A stretch of 46,396 bases of DNA from an uncultured SAR86 cluster bacterium (GTDB lineage Bacteria > Pseudomonadota > Gammaproteobacteria > Magnimaribacterales > D2472). The position numbers and the translations under genes were made by a program. Below, piece by piece: positions 33,045 to 42,508 of this stretch (positions are counted from its first letter, which is position 1; the number at the start of each line of letters is the position of its first letter). The notes beneath the pieces were generated by a model, which was not told where the DNA came from, ran no database searches, and was given only the letters and a program-made list of their open reading frames with translations. The stretch covers positions 65,941-112,336 of the forward strand of contig CABYCL010000002.1 of NCBI GenBank assembly GCA_902517505.1, in the 5' to 3' direction.

Positions 33045-33786
33045 TACCTGGAATAATAGCTTTCCTACTTTTTGGATAATCACTGAATTTTTTCTTATAC
33101 CATTTATGATGAGCTAAAGCTCTCGGGAATAGATTTGCTATAACCCATATTAAAAAGACTATTCCTGAAATACTCCAAGTTAAGATAGCCCATCCTAACC
33201 ATTCAATAATCTCACCAAAATAATTTGGTGCAGATAAATATTTATATAAAAAAGCATCAGGAACATGGTAACCAGGCCCATTTCTTTTTTTCATAGCTAC
33301 AATAATGTAATCAGATCTTATATTTATATACATGCCAATTAAGAAAACTGATAAACCTATTATAAATATTGGGGATGATGTCCAATTATCTGAATATTGA
33401 GTAAAATAAAAAATACCAAATGCTTGAATGCTTACATTAATAATATTAAAAAAGATGGCAGAAAATGCTATTGAAATTGGCATTTTTGGGTTGGTTAATT
33501 TAATTAAAAATGGATATATAAATGTCCTATGAACATAGTGGGTCATCCAAATTAGAAGAAATATATAGTGAATTATTTCTAATTGATCTCTCACAATAAG
33601 AGCATAGATTGCCATTAAAATAACGCATGGTGATTCCATTACAATCCATCCAAGTCGGGCAGGAATTTCTACACCCCAACCATCTTTAATATGTCTTCCA
33701 TATGGAGCATTTTCAAAAAATAAATAAGTAAATGTTGTCAATGCAATTGCAACCCAAATCAATAAAAAGATATAAAATGTGCTCAT
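33037..33786 (-). CDS. Steroid 5-alpha-reductase family protein
   Basis: 249 residues, membrane-embedded with about seven hydrophobic helices. The whole SRD5A pattern (PF02544) is present: APYGRH, then HYVHRTFIYPFLIKL, GMYINIRSDYIIVAMKK, GYHVPDAFLYKYLSAPNYFGEIIEWLGWA and the C-terminal HHKWYKKKFSDYPKSRKAIIP, almost superimposable on human SRD5A1. The family reduces delta-4-3-oxosteroids or related enones with NADPH; bacterial members may act on steroid or polyprenol-like substrates. Overlaps the SDR gene by 8 nt at the 3' end; divergent from the GMC oxidoreductase. Confidence 0.85.
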   Translation of the reverse strand: MSTFYIFLLIWVAIALTTFTYLFFENAPYGRHIKDGWGVEIPARLGWIVMESPCVILMAIYALIVRDQLEIIHYIFLLIWMTHYVHRTFIYPFLIKLTNPKMPISIAFSAIFFNIINVSIQAFGIFYFTQYSDNWTSSPIFIIGLSVFLIGMYINIRSDYIIVAMKKRNGPGYHVPDAFLYKYLSAPNYFGEIIEWLGWAILTWSISGIVFLIWVIANLFPRALAHHKWYKKKFSDYPKSRKAIIPGII

Positions 33787-33866
33787 ATAAATGTTAAAAA
33801 CAAAGTTTACAGTTATGATTCTAAAACATAAACTTATTAAATAGTTTTTTTGGAGAGATTGTCAAA

Positions 33867-35546
33867 GTGGAAAAATATGATTTTATTATTTTAGGTGCAG
33901 GCTCAGCTGGTTGTGTTCTTGCAAATAGGTTAAGTTCAAATCCTGATTATAAAGTTTGCTTAATTGAAGCAGGCTCAAAGGATAGTGACCCAAGAATACG
34001 TATACCTATTGGATTTGCATTTTTTGGAGAGAATAATCCAGTAAGTTGGAATTATGAAACTGTGCCTCAAAAAGAATTTGAAAAAGTTGTTGTTACTGAG
34101 CCAGAGGCAGCTGTTGTTGATTCTGCCGGTGGAATTCATAAAGTTGAATCAGAGTCTCTTGAGCATAGAAAAGGATTTCAACCTCGAGGCAAAACGTTAG
34201 GGGGATCTAGTTCAATCAATGCAATGTTATATGTTAGAGGACATAGATGGGATTATGATCACTGGTCTGAATTAGGAAATGAGGGTTGGTCATATAATGA
34301 AATTCTTCCTTATTTTAAAAAGGCTGAACATAATGAAATGTTTGATAATGATTTTCATGGTCAAGACGGACCCTTAAATGTATCAAAAATAAGGCATGAA
34401 AATAATCCTGTAAAAGATTTTGTTAAAACTGGCTCGGAAGTATTTGGATATAACGAAGATTTTAATGGAGAAAATCAAGAGGGAATAGGATTTTATCAAT
34501 GCACACAGAAAAACGGGAAAAGGTGTAGTACTGCTAAAGGATATTTAGTTCCAATTTTAGATAGAGACAATTTAACGGTTATGACCGATACAAATATTAA
34601 TAGAATCATTATCGAAAATAATAAAGCTGTTGGAGTTGAATGTATTAATAAAGATGGCAAGTACTTTACAGTCAATGCCAACAAAGAAGTTCTTTTATCA
34701 TCAGGAGCTTTCGGTTCGCCACAAATAATGCTTAGGTCTGGGATTGGTCCAGCAGAAGAAATCCTCAAACATGATATTGAACATCAACATGACTTGCCTG
34801 GTGTAGGTAAAAATTTACAAGACCATATAGATTACCTTTCAGTTCATAGATATAACTCAATGGAACTAATTGGGATGTCTTTGAAATCAATATTTTTTAA
34901 ATTCCCATTTGAGATATTGAAGTATATTTTTGCTAAAACTGGGTTGTTCACTTCTACAATTGCAGAAGCTGGAGGTTTCATTAAATCAAATGAAGAAAAA
35001 GATATTCCAGACATTCAATTACATTTTATTCCAACCATGGTTGTTGATCATGGAAGAACTCAACTCTGGGGTCATGGCCTAGGATGTCATATGTGCCTTT
35101 TAAGACCAAGATCAAGAGGTGAAGTCACTCTTAATTCTTCAGATCCATTTGAAGATCCAAATATTGATCCAAAATTTTTATCTCATCCTGATGATATGAA
35201 AGATATGATTGCTGGTTATAAGCAAATGATGACAATTCTCAATAAAGAATCTTTTTCAAAGTATACTTCTGCTCATACAATGAGACCAATTGATATAACT
35301 AACGATGATGATATTGAATTAGCTATAAGAGAAGAGGCTGACACCGTCTATCATCCAGTTGGAACATGTAAAATGGGTAATGACGAAATGGCTGTTGTTG
35401 ATAATAGTTTAAAAGTTCATGGAATTGAAGGTCTAAGAGTTGTTGATGCATCAATAATGCCTACCTTGATTGGAGGAAATACTAATGCTCCAACAGTTAT
35501 GATTGGTGAAAAGGCTGCTGATATGATCTTAGATGACTGGGCTTAA
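33867..35546 (+). CDS. GMC-family FAD oxidoreductase (choline/alcohol dehydrogenase type)
   Basis: 559 residues. FAD-binding GAGSAGCVLANRLS (~9-22) and IEAGSKDSD, GMC signature RGKTLGGSSSINAMLYVRGHRWDYD (~111-135), and the C-terminal active-site pair His in YHPVGTCKMG and Asn in GGNTNAPTVMIGEKAADMI. The group oxidises alcohols such as choline, polyethylene glycol or sterols; the substrate is not determined here. Start is GTG 33867 with GGAGAG ~10 nt upstream. Rhodanese follows after 6 nt, so it opens an operon with rhodanese and patatin. Confidence 0.92.
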   Translation: MEKYDFIILGAGSAGCVLANRLSSNPDYKVCLIEAGSKDSDPRIRIPIGFAFFGENNPVSWNYETVPQKEFEKVVVTEPEAAVVDSAGGIHKVESESLEHRKGFQPRGKTLGGSSSINAMLYVRGHRWDYDHWSELGNEGWSYNEILPYFKKAEHNEMFDNDFHGQDGPLNVSKIRHENNPVKDFVKTGSEVFGYNEDFNGENQEGIGFYQCTQKNGKRCSTAKGYLVPILDRDNLTVMTDTNINRIIIENNKAVGVECINKDGKYFTVNANKEVLLSSGAFGSPQIMLRSGIGPAEEILKHDIEHQHDLPGVGKNLQDHIDYLSVHRYNSMELIGMSLKSIFFKFPFEILKYIFAKTGLFTSTIAEAGGFIKSNEEKDIPDIQLHFIPTMVVDHGRTQLWGHGLGCHMCLLRPRSRGEVTLNSSDPFEDPNIDPKFLSHPDDMKDMIAGYKQMMTILNKESFSKYTSAHTMRPIDITNDDDIELAIREEADTVYHPVGTCKMGNDEMAVVDNSLKVHGIEGLRVVDASIMPTLIGGNTNAPTVMIGEKAADMILDDWA

Positions 35547-35552
35547 AAGAAA

Positions 35553-35864
35553 TTGAAAAAATCATTAGCTCTTCTTTTATTAAGTTTTCAATTATTTGCA
35601 AGTACTTCAATCATTATTGATGTTAGGACTCCAAAAGAATTCGAATTAGGGCATGTCGAAAGTGCGATTAACATAGAATGGCAAGATATTGCGTCAGTTG
35701 AAAATAGTACTAATAAAGATAATCGTATATTTTTATATTGTAGAAGCGGTAATAGGTCTCAAAAAGCTAAAGATATTCTTATTAATATTGGATACAAGGA
35801 TGTTATTAATCTCGGGGGCGTTAAGGAAGCTTCAGAATTCCTAAATAAAAAAATTACTCGATGA
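35553..35864 (+). CDS. Exported single-domain rhodanese
   Basis: 103 residues from TTG 35553; no ATG or GTG lies in a better place, and the reading begins with a signal peptide (KSLALLLLSFQLFAST). Rhodanese core: IIIDVRTPKEFELGHVESAINIEW and the active-site loop LYCRSGNRSQKA with catalytic Cys near residue 65. Similar to PspE-like periplasmic sulfurtransferases. 6 nt after the GMC stop; 4-nt overlap with patatin. Confidence 0.85.
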   Translation: MKKSLALLLLSFQLFASTSIIIDVRTPKEFELGHVESAINIEWQDIASVENSTNKDNRIFLYCRSGNRSQKAKDILINIGYKDVINLGGVKEASEFLNKKITR

Positions 35865-36784
35865 AAAATTTTTTTAGTTTCCTTTCAAAGTTTAATCATA
35901 AAAAGATTATATGTTTTGACGGCGGTGGTGTGAGGACAATAGCATCAATTGTTTTTTTAAAAAAATTGGAAGCTGAGAGCGGTAAGAAAGTTTCAGATAT
36001 ATTTGATATGTTTATAGGTACAAGTGCTGGAGCATTTAATGCTGCTTGTTTTGCATTTGGAGGATTTTCGGCAGATAAAGTTAAGAGATATTGGACTAAA
36101 AGTTATTTAGATAAAATAATGAAAAGTTCTTTTTTCTGGGATAAAGCATCTTTATTTCAAGCTAGACCAAGATATGAAAGCGATGGAAGACTAGAAATGT
36201 TAGATGAAATCTTCAAAAAAAACACATTAAAAGAATCTAACAAACCTTTTTTATGTTATGCCTATGATATTGAAAAAAGAAGCCACGTCGTTTTTGATTC
36301 ATCAAATACACCAGAAGTAACTTTTAAAGACGCAATTGCTGCCTCAAGCGCAGCCCCAATGTATTTTCCTACATATCAAATGCAGGATAAGTCGTGGATG
36401 GTAGATGGAAGTATAATTACAAATAATCCAACTTTAATTGGTTTTTCGTATTCAAAAAAAATTTTAGAGACAAACAATATCAAAATCTTGAGTCTGGGAT
36501 CGGGTCAAAATAAAAATAAAATAAATGGAGATACATCTACAAAATGGGGAGGAGTTGGTTGGTTAAGAAATGATATTATGGGAATGATATTAGATTCTGA
36601 GATTCATAATGAAATTTCAAGTGAACTCTTCACTGATAATTATCTTAGAATAAATTCTCCTTTAGGAAAAATTAATAGATTCTTAGATGATGACTCTGAA
36701 GAAAACCTTGAAAAAATTCATTTAATGGGCATGGATTGGTGGTCTGAGTTTGGAGAAGAGACCCTTAGATTTATTGATTCATAA
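35861..36784 (+). CDS. Patatin-like phospholipase
   Basis: 307 residues. Oxyanion DGGGVR (20-25), nucleophile Ser55 in GTSAG, and the dyad Asp182 in VDGSI with NNP. These define a patatin Ser-Asp lipid acyl hydrolase. There is no signal peptide or beta-barrel domain, so likely cytoplasmic. ATG overlaps the rhodanese stop (4 nt). GMC-rhodanese-patatin form one unit; it could remodel or break down lipids. Confidence 0.9.
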   Translation: MKNFFSFLSKFNHKKIICFDGGGVRTIASIVFLKKLEAESGKKVSDIFDMFIGTSAGAFNAACFAFGGFSADKVKRYWTKSYLDKIMKSSFFWDKASLFQARPRYESDGRLEMLDEIFKKNTLKESNKPFLCYAYDIEKRSHVVFDSSNTPEVTFKDAIAASSAAPMYFPTYQMQDKSWMVDGSIITNNPTLIGFSYSKKILETNNIKILSLGSGQNKNKINGDTSTKWGGVGWLRNDIMGMILDSEIHNEISSELFTDNYLRINSPLGKINRFLDDDSEENLEKIHLMGMDWWSEFGEETLRFIDS

Positions 36785-36835
36785 ATTTTTTAAAATCTTA
36801 TATTCGAAGTATATTTATATAATATATATTTTACC

Positions 36836-36864
36836 TTGACATGATTTAATCAAAAAAGTCTAAT
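36836..36864 (+). promoter_or_regulatory. Promoter of the 986-residue TonB receptor
   Basis: TTGACA (36836-36841), 17-nt spacer, TCTAAT (36859-36864). Predicted start ~36871 and a ~30-nt leader with TAGGGGG before GTG 36901. Best-formed protein-gene promoter seen in the window. Confidence 0.75.
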
Positions 36865-36900
36865 AACCTTATTCAATGTACATTTACCTAGGGGGTTTTT

Positions 36901-39861
36901 GTGAATAAGTATTTATTATCACTATTATTGGTATTACCAATGTCGTTTATTGTTATCGCTCAAGATAATGAATCAGATGACGATGTTGAAGAGGTTGTAG
37001 TAACTGGAATCAAAAAAAGTCTAATAAGCGCAATTGACATTAAGAGAAATAACGTTGGTGTTGTTGATGCTATTACTGCTGAAGATTTTGGTAAATTTCC
37101 AGACAACAATTTAGCTGAATCTTTAGCCAGAGTTGTTGGTATTGGTATTGATAGAAGTAACGTTGAGGGCGAAAGAGTAGCTGTAAGAGGATTTGGACCT
37201 GAATTAAATTTAGTTACACTTAACGGTCGTCAAATGCCTACTGTCCCAGGACAATGGGGCGGCGGAAGATCTTTTAATTTCGGAGACATATCTTCTCATG
37301 GTATTGCTGCAGTTGAAGTTTATAAATCAACTAATAGTTCATTACCTTCAGGTGGTATAGGATCCACTATCAATATGGTTACTACAAAACCATTATCAAT
37401 TGATGGAAGCCTTAGCTCTTTTTCTATTGATGTTCTTAATGATTCAACAAGCAATGAAGATCTAAAGCCTGAATTAAATTTTGTTCATAGTTCTAACTTC
37501 GGTAACTTCGGTTTTGCAATATCAGGATCCTTTCAAGATAGAAATAATATAGAAGAAGGAACAAGAGAATCAAATTGGTTATCAGTTGAAGATATGTCTG
37601 CAATTGAAGGGTATTCAAGAGTTGATAAAACTGCTTCAGGTATTACAGATAATAATCAAAGAGCAGATGGTAAAACTTTTTATCAAGAACCATCCGCATA
37701 TCAAATTAAAGAAAATGATAGAGAAAGAACTAATGCTCAATTAACAATGCAGTATGCATTTTCAGATGATTTAATTGCAACAGTTGATTACACATATTCA
37801 AAAGTTGAGTTTAGTTCAGTAGGTCAAATGTTTGGATCTTGGCTAGGTGGTTGGACAACAACACTTGGAACAATTAATGAAAATGGTGTTTATACTGATG
37901 TTACTGTTGGTGATAGAGGATATGATCATCAATTGATATGGGGTGATACAGAAAATCTAAACCAGTCTGTTGGTATAAATTTAGAATGGAATTATTCAGA
38001 TGCACTAACTTTTGTTTTTGATTATCATGACTCATCTGCAGAAAAAGAAGGAACAGAATTACCAAACGAAATGGGGTTAGTTGCTCCTGCAACAGCAACA
38101 ATTACACATTTTAATGGAGGTACATCTGGTATAAATTCTTTTATATATAATAGAACTTTTGACACAGATGATTATACCTATGGCTCTCTTTATTACAGAG
38201 ATGCATTTAAAGAAAATCAAATGGAACAGTTTCAATTTTCTGGTCTATGGGAAAACCTAGATGGAAAAGTTAGTGATTCTATTAAATCGGTAGAATTTGG
38301 AATATCTAGAGCTGATTCTGCATTCCAAGACATGAGAATGGAAGAAATCAATAATGCTACTCCTGGAACTTCAGCAAGCAGTGCTATGTTAACTAGAACC
38401 TCTTTAGATGATTTTATGAGTGCTTTTAGAGATTACTCAAGTTTACCGACATACTATTTTGCTATTAATAAAGACCTTGCTCTTCAAGATTGGATTGCAA
38501 ACTTTGGTGATATCTCAGCAGGCCCAATTGATATTAATGACATGGTTGAAGAAACACTTGATGCAGCATTTATTCAAGTAAATATGGAATTTATGATTAA
38601 TGACAAACCTCTTAATGTTGTTGCTGGGGTCAGATATGAAGAGTCTGATACGACTTCAACGGCTCTTGAAGCTACTCCATCTCTAATTAGATGGGATATG
38701 ATTAATGGTCTTATCTATCCAAATGGAGGTGAGGTGGCTGCAGCAAGATCTGGAAGCAATGATATTGTTTTACCTCAGCTAGCAATGGCATACGAATTAA
38801 CTGATGATCAGGTTTTAAGACTTAGTTATGGTAAATCTATGGGTAGACCATCTTTACAAGATCTAAGAAGTTCATTCCAATTCGGTAATAGAGATTATCT
38901 AATACCGACTGCATCAGGTGGTAATCCTGGTTTAGAGCCGTTAGAGTCTGAAAATTTAGATATTGCTTATGAATATTATTATGATGAAGGAAGTTATTTT
39001 TCATTAAATTATTTTAGAAAAGATATAGATAATTTTATTAGTTCTGATGTTTCAACCGGAAGCATTGATGCTTTAACTAATCCAGCTAATGGAGAAATTG
39101 GTGCTTTTGCTCAGGCCTGTGTTCAGGCATGGGATGAAGCTGGTAGGCCTGATCCAGGATTCCCTGGTGAATGGGGATCAGGTGACTGTGTTTCTCAGCA
39201 AGCTTTATGGTCTCAATCATGGATGAATATATATCAACACATGGGTTGGGTTGCTGTAGCAATGTCTAGAGGAATTGATGTTACTAATGGTTTTCCGTAT
39301 GGAGCATGTGATTATGATGGTTGGTGGAGATGTGAGCCTGGTTATCTCGATGGTACAAGCTCTGATCCGCTAGCAATCTTCGAAATTACAAGACCTCTAA
39401 ATTTAGAATCTGGTTCGGTTGATGGTTTTGAGGTTGTCTTACAGCATCTCTTTGGAGATTCTGGTTTTGGTACTCAGATTAATGCAACATTTGTATCTGG
39501 TGGTGACGTTGAGATTGATAGATATGATACGAGCCGTCAATTCATATTACCTGGTTTAGGTGATTCAAGTAACTTTTCTCTTTTTTACGAAGATACAAAA
39601 ATTACAGCAAGAATTGCTTTAAATACTAGAGGTGAGACTATTGCAGGTTTTGGTAACTATGATCAGCCATTATATGTTGAAGAAAGAAACCAATGGGATC
39701 TATCAATGGCGTATAACATAAATGAAGACGCTGTAGTTTTCTTTGAAGTTCAGAATTTAAATGATGAACCAACAAGATTATATGCAAGATATGAAGAGAT
39801 GTTATTCTTATCTCAAGATCATGGCCCAATTCATAGATTAGGCTTTAGATATAAGTTTTAA
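36901..39861 (+). CDS. TonB-dependent receptor, TIGR01782-like
   Basis: 986 residues. Signal peptide to about residue 20, acidic stretch, TonB box EEVVVTGIKKSL (~31-42), plug with AITAEDFGKFPDNNLAESLARVVGIGIDRSN and RVAVRGFGPELNLVTLNGRQMPT, characteristic of the Xanthomonas/Caulobacter-type receptors for sugars and complex organics. The barrel ends in GFRYKF. Trp- and Cys-rich insert near 735-830 (several W, six Cys) is specific to this protein. GTG start, RBS GGGGG. Terminator 39881 follows, so it is alone. Confidence 0.93.
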   Translation: MNKYLLSLLLVLPMSFIVIAQDNESDDDVEEVVVTGIKKSLISAIDIKRNNVGVVDAITAEDFGKFPDNNLAESLARVVGIGIDRSNVEGERVAVRGFGPELNLVTLNGRQMPTVPGQWGGGRSFNFGDISSHGIAAVEVYKSTNSSLPSGGIGSTINMVTTKPLSIDGSLSSFSIDVLNDSTSNEDLKPELNFVHSSNFGNFGFAISGSFQDRNNIEEGTRESNWLSVEDMSAIEGYSRVDKTASGITDNNQRADGKTFYQEPSAYQIKENDRERTNAQLTMQYAFSDDLIATVDYTYSKVEFSSVGQMFGSWLGGWTTTLGTINENGVYTDVTVGDRGYDHQLIWGDTENLNQSVGINLEWNYSDALTFVFDYHDSSAEKEGTELPNEMGLVAPATATITHFNGGTSGINSFIYNRTFDTDDYTYGSLYYRDAFKENQMEQFQFSGLWENLDGKVSDSIKSVEFGISRADSAFQDMRMEEINNATPGTSASSAMLTRTSLDDFMSAFRDYSSLPTYYFAINKDLALQDWIANFGDISAGPIDINDMVEETLDAAFIQVNMEFMINDKPLNVVAGVRYEESDTTSTALEATPSLIRWDMINGLIYPNGGEVAAARSGSNDIVLPQLAMAYELTDDQVLRLSYGKSMGRPSLQDLRSSFQFGNRDYLIPTASGGNPGLEPLESENLDIAYEYYYDEGSYFSLNYFRKDIDNFISSDVSTGSIDALTNPANGEIGAFAQACVQAWDEAGRPDPGFPGEWGSGDCVSQQALWSQSWMNIYQHMGWVAVAMSRGIDVTNGFPYGACDYDGWWRCEPGYLDGTSSDPLAIFEITRPLNLESGSVDGFEVVLQHLFGDSGFGTQINATFVSGGDVEIDRYDTSRQFILPGLGDSSNFSLFYEDTKITARIALNTRGETIAGFGNYDQPLYVEERNQWDLSMAYNINEDAVVFFEVQNLNDEPTRLYARYEEMLFLSQDHGPIHRLGFRYKF

Positions 39862-39880
39862 ATTACAATAAAGAAAATAA

Positions 39881-39907
39881 AAAAGAGGGCTTAGACCCTC
39901 TTTTTTT
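39881..39907 (+). terminator. Intrinsic terminator after the TonB receptor
   Basis: 9-bp stem AAAAGAGGG/CCCTCTTTT (39881-39889 and 39896-39904), 6-nt loop, T-run to 39907. Confidence 0.9.
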
Positions 39908-39910
39908 ATA

Positions 39911-39916
39911 TATAAT
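39911..39916 (+). promoter_or_regulatory. -10 box giving a predicted leaderless mRNA for the M64 peptidase
   Basis: TATAAT exactly 6 nt before ATG 39923, immediately after the receptor terminator; no Shine-Dalgarno. Confidence 0.5.
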
Positions 39917-39922
39917 TAAAAA

Positions 39923-41977
39923 ATGCATTTCAAAAAACTGTTACTGATTACAATCATAATATCTTCTTGCGGTGGAGGCGGTGGCGGCGGCGGTGCTACA
40001 AAAGTACCCTTTGCTTTAACACTTGCTCAAAATTCATTTTCAACAAATGAAGATACTTCTTATAATGGATCAATGGCAGCAAGTGCTAACGAGGTTGTTA
40101 CACTTGAATATTCTCTAACAAGCTCTACGTCAAATGGCACTCTTACTTTCTCTACAACAAATGCTGCAATTTCATATACACCGAATACTAATTTTTTTGG
40201 ACAAGATGAATTTACATATTCAGTTACTGCAGTTGAAAAAAACATAACTAGAAACAGCACAGTCTCTATTACTATCACTTCTGTAAATGATAGCCCACAA
40301 ATCTTAATAACTTCAAAGACAAATTTAGATAAAAATAATTTAATTTTTGAATCAAATCCAAAATATTCAATAACATTTTCAGATGTTGATAATGAGGATA
40401 TTGATTTAGTTTTTTCTGCAAGTATTAATCAAGAGGATATTCCAACTTCATTTGTTTCTACCGGTGAAGGGACTGGAGAAGTAACTCTTGATCTGTCAGG
40501 TTTAATAAATGCTGGACTATTAAATGCAGAACTCAAGGTATCAGATGGAGATCTTGTAAGCTCTGATACATTCAATTCATGGTTCATTGCAGATAAAAAA
40601 ATTGTAACGGTTCCTATGGATGATGATAAAAGTGATGGTTTTGACTCAGGTACAACCACTGATAAAGATTATTATGTTTATTATCTTGTTGGAGGTGATG
40701 CATCTTTTGGGAGAACTGATTATTTATTTGTAGCTGATTCATTAGAAGAAAGCCCGACAAATGGAACAAGTTCTGATTTAGAAAATTTTAGAGATGCCTT
40801 ACTAAGTTCAATTAATGGTCTTAATGACTCTGATGTATCAGAATTTTTTGCAGGATATTTTGATATTATTGTTGCAGAGCCTGTAAACCCTGATGGCACT
40901 TCATTAGCTTCAATCGAAACAGGATGTTATGACTGGGATGAAGATGTTTATTGCATTGGTTCCAGCGATATCAATACATCAGTATTTGATGAATTATTTT
41001 CAGAAAATGACCTTGTCTCTGTATTGACAATGATTGATGGCAGAGGTGTAAATTTAGGAAATACCAATATTCAACCAATTGGTACAAGAACTGAATATGT
41101 TCTTATGCATGAGCTTGGACATGCTCATGGTGAAATGGGCGATGAATATATATCAGATGATGACAGAGATGTTAGTTTCTGGGCAGATAGGAATGTCAAT
41201 ACAACAACCCAGTCAGATCCATCCCAAGTAAAATGGAAACATCATATTGACGATTTAACAAATGTTGCTGGAAGTACTTTTAATGTTTGCTATAACTGGT
41301 CAGATGGGACGGTTGGACTTTATGACGACGATGATGATGATCCAACTGCATGTGATTGTCTTTATAACGTTTATGATGCAAATGGAAATAGAACTGGAAG
41401 AAATCCAATATGTAATCAAGTTGGTTTATTTGAAGGAAACTATTATGGTGAATTCGATAATTACAGACCAAAATTTTTAACAATTATGGAAGTTAATACT
41501 GATCAATATGGTGAAGTTAATGTTGAGGGGTTTGCAATTGGTTCAATTCATAATCAAGGTTTTGTTTATGGAGATGATGTAGGTTTTATTTCAGATGATG
41601 CCGGATCAAGAACAGGTTTTGATATTGATATAGATGTTGCATATGATTCATCAAAATTAAGATTAAAATGGTATATTGACGGAGTGGAGGATCCCGCGTT
41701 AGAAAATCAAACCCAAATAACTTTTAATAGACCATCTGATAATTCTGTTAAGGTTTACACTTGGCGAGTTGATGACTTAACAGGAACAGTTACGGCTCCA
41801 GACGATGTGACAGATACCGATGATTTTTATGAAGGTTTATTTAATTCAGATTTTTATTGGTATGATTATAATTCTGAGCAGTGGGGTACTAATCCAACTG
41901 ACAGAACGCAATATGATTATGGGTATATCAATGGTCCAATGGGTGGAACCTGGGGGATAAATTGGGAAAGATGGTAA
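39923..41977 (+). CDS. M64-type zinc metallopeptidase lipoprotein
   Basis: 684 residues. Lipobox IISSC (Cys16) followed by eight glycines. Residues ~28-120 are a cadherin-like/Ig-like module (NSFSTNEDTSYNG, YTPNTNFFGQDEFTYSV, NDSP linker), and ~125-205 another beta module. The peptidase domain (~230-530) has YVLMHELGHAHGEMGDEY, with zinc ligands His396 and His400, catalytic Glu397 and the further GDEY, as in the M64 (IgA-peptidase-like) family. Tail ~540-684 is beta-rich. Acts at the cell surface on unknown proteins. Its stop overlaps the start of the small secreted gene by 7 nt. Confidence 0.85.
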   Translation: MHFKKLLLITIIISSCGGGGGGGGATKVPFALTLAQNSFSTNEDTSYNGSMAASANEVVTLEYSLTSSTSNGTLTFSTTNAAISYTPNTNFFGQDEFTYSVTAVEKNITRNSTVSITITSVNDSPQILITSKTNLDKNNLIFESNPKYSITFSDVDNEDIDLVFSASINQEDIPTSFVSTGEGTGEVTLDLSGLINAGLLNAELKVSDGDLVSSDTFNSWFIADKKIVTVPMDDDKSDGFDSGTTTDKDYYVYYLVGGDASFGRTDYLFVADSLEESPTNGTSSDLENFRDALLSSINGLNDSDVSEFFAGYFDIIVAEPVNPDGTSLASIETGCYDWDEDVYCIGSSDINTSVFDELFSENDLVSVLTMIDGRGVNLGNTNIQPIGTRTEYVLMHELGHAHGEMGDEYISDDDRDVSFWADRNVNTTTQSDPSQVKWKHHIDDLTNVAGSTFNVCYNWSDGTVGLYDDDDDDPTACDCLYNVYDANGNRTGRNPICNQVGLFEGNYYGEFDNYRPKFLTIMEVNTDQYGEVNVEGFAIGSIHNQGFVYGDDVGFISDDAGSRTGFDIDIDVAYDSSKLRLKWYIDGVEDPALENQTQITFNRPSDNSVKVYTWRVDDLTGTVTAPDDVTDTDDFYEGLFNSDFYWYDYNSEQWGTNPTDRTQYDYGYINGPMGGTWGINWERW

Positions 41978-42450
41978 TCAAAAAAAATATAGTATTTTTT
42001 ACATTGATATTTAGTTTATCTTGGTCAGTCCAATCAAATGAAATCATTGATAAGCAAAAACTTAATAAAATTCATGCAAATCCATTTAATGATGCTTATA
42101 TTATTTCTTTTGATGGTTCTCCAAGCAATTTCTCTATAAAAAAAATTACGGTTGATAAACCTAATGAAAGATTACTAAAAAAAATTAAATTTTTAAGTGA
42201 TGATGATACTTATGCTATTAAAGTTTTTGGCAAGGATAATAAATACCTTTATGCAATTGGGATAGGAAATCCTTTTTATGCAACTTATCAACATATTGGT
42301 TATGAAGATAGAAAACATATGGGAGGTCCTGTTAGCTCAGCTATTGTTGAAATAGCAATACCACTTCATATAGAACCGTCGTCTTTTATAGTTTCAAAAA
42401 GAGATATCACTGGTAAATTTAAAGATATACAGGAAATATCATTCGAATAA
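41971..42450 (+). CDS. Small secreted protein coupled to the M64 peptidase
   Basis: 159 residues from ATG 41971 (TTG 41962 is the alternative). Signal peptide KKNIVFFTLIFSLSWSVQS, then a beta-rich body: PFNDAYIISFDGSPSNFSIKKITVDKP, LYAIGIGNPFYATYQHIGYEDRKHMGGPVSSAIVEIAIPLHIEPSSFIVSKRD. Not recognised. The start lies inside the M64 gene end, so the two are translated together; a substrate-binding, inhibitor or chaperone role for the peptidase is an inference only. Confidence 0.65.
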   Translation: MVIKKNIVFFTLIFSLSWSVQSNEIIDKQKLNKIHANPFNDAYIISFDGSPSNFSIKKITVDKPNERLLKKIKFLSDDDTYAIKVFGKDNKYLYAIGIGNPFYATYQHIGYEDRKHMGGPVSSAIVEIAIPLHIEPSSFIVSKRDITGKFKDIQEISFE

Positions 42451-42468
42451 AATTCAAAATTTATACTG

Positions 42469-42497
42469 TTGAAAGCAGATGTTTAAAGGAGTATATT
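42469..42497 (+). promoter_or_regulatory. Promoter of tRNA-Gly
   Basis: TTGAAA (42469-42474), 17-nt spacer, TATATT (42492-42497); start expected ~42504, 5 nt before the mature 5' end. Confidence 0.7.
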
Positions 42498-42508
42498 AAT
42501 CCACCAAT

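Noticed and set aside
41262-41483. Two overlapping frames (both strands) inside the M64 gene.
   Set aside because: Low-complexity shadow of Asp-rich coding; no ribosome site.
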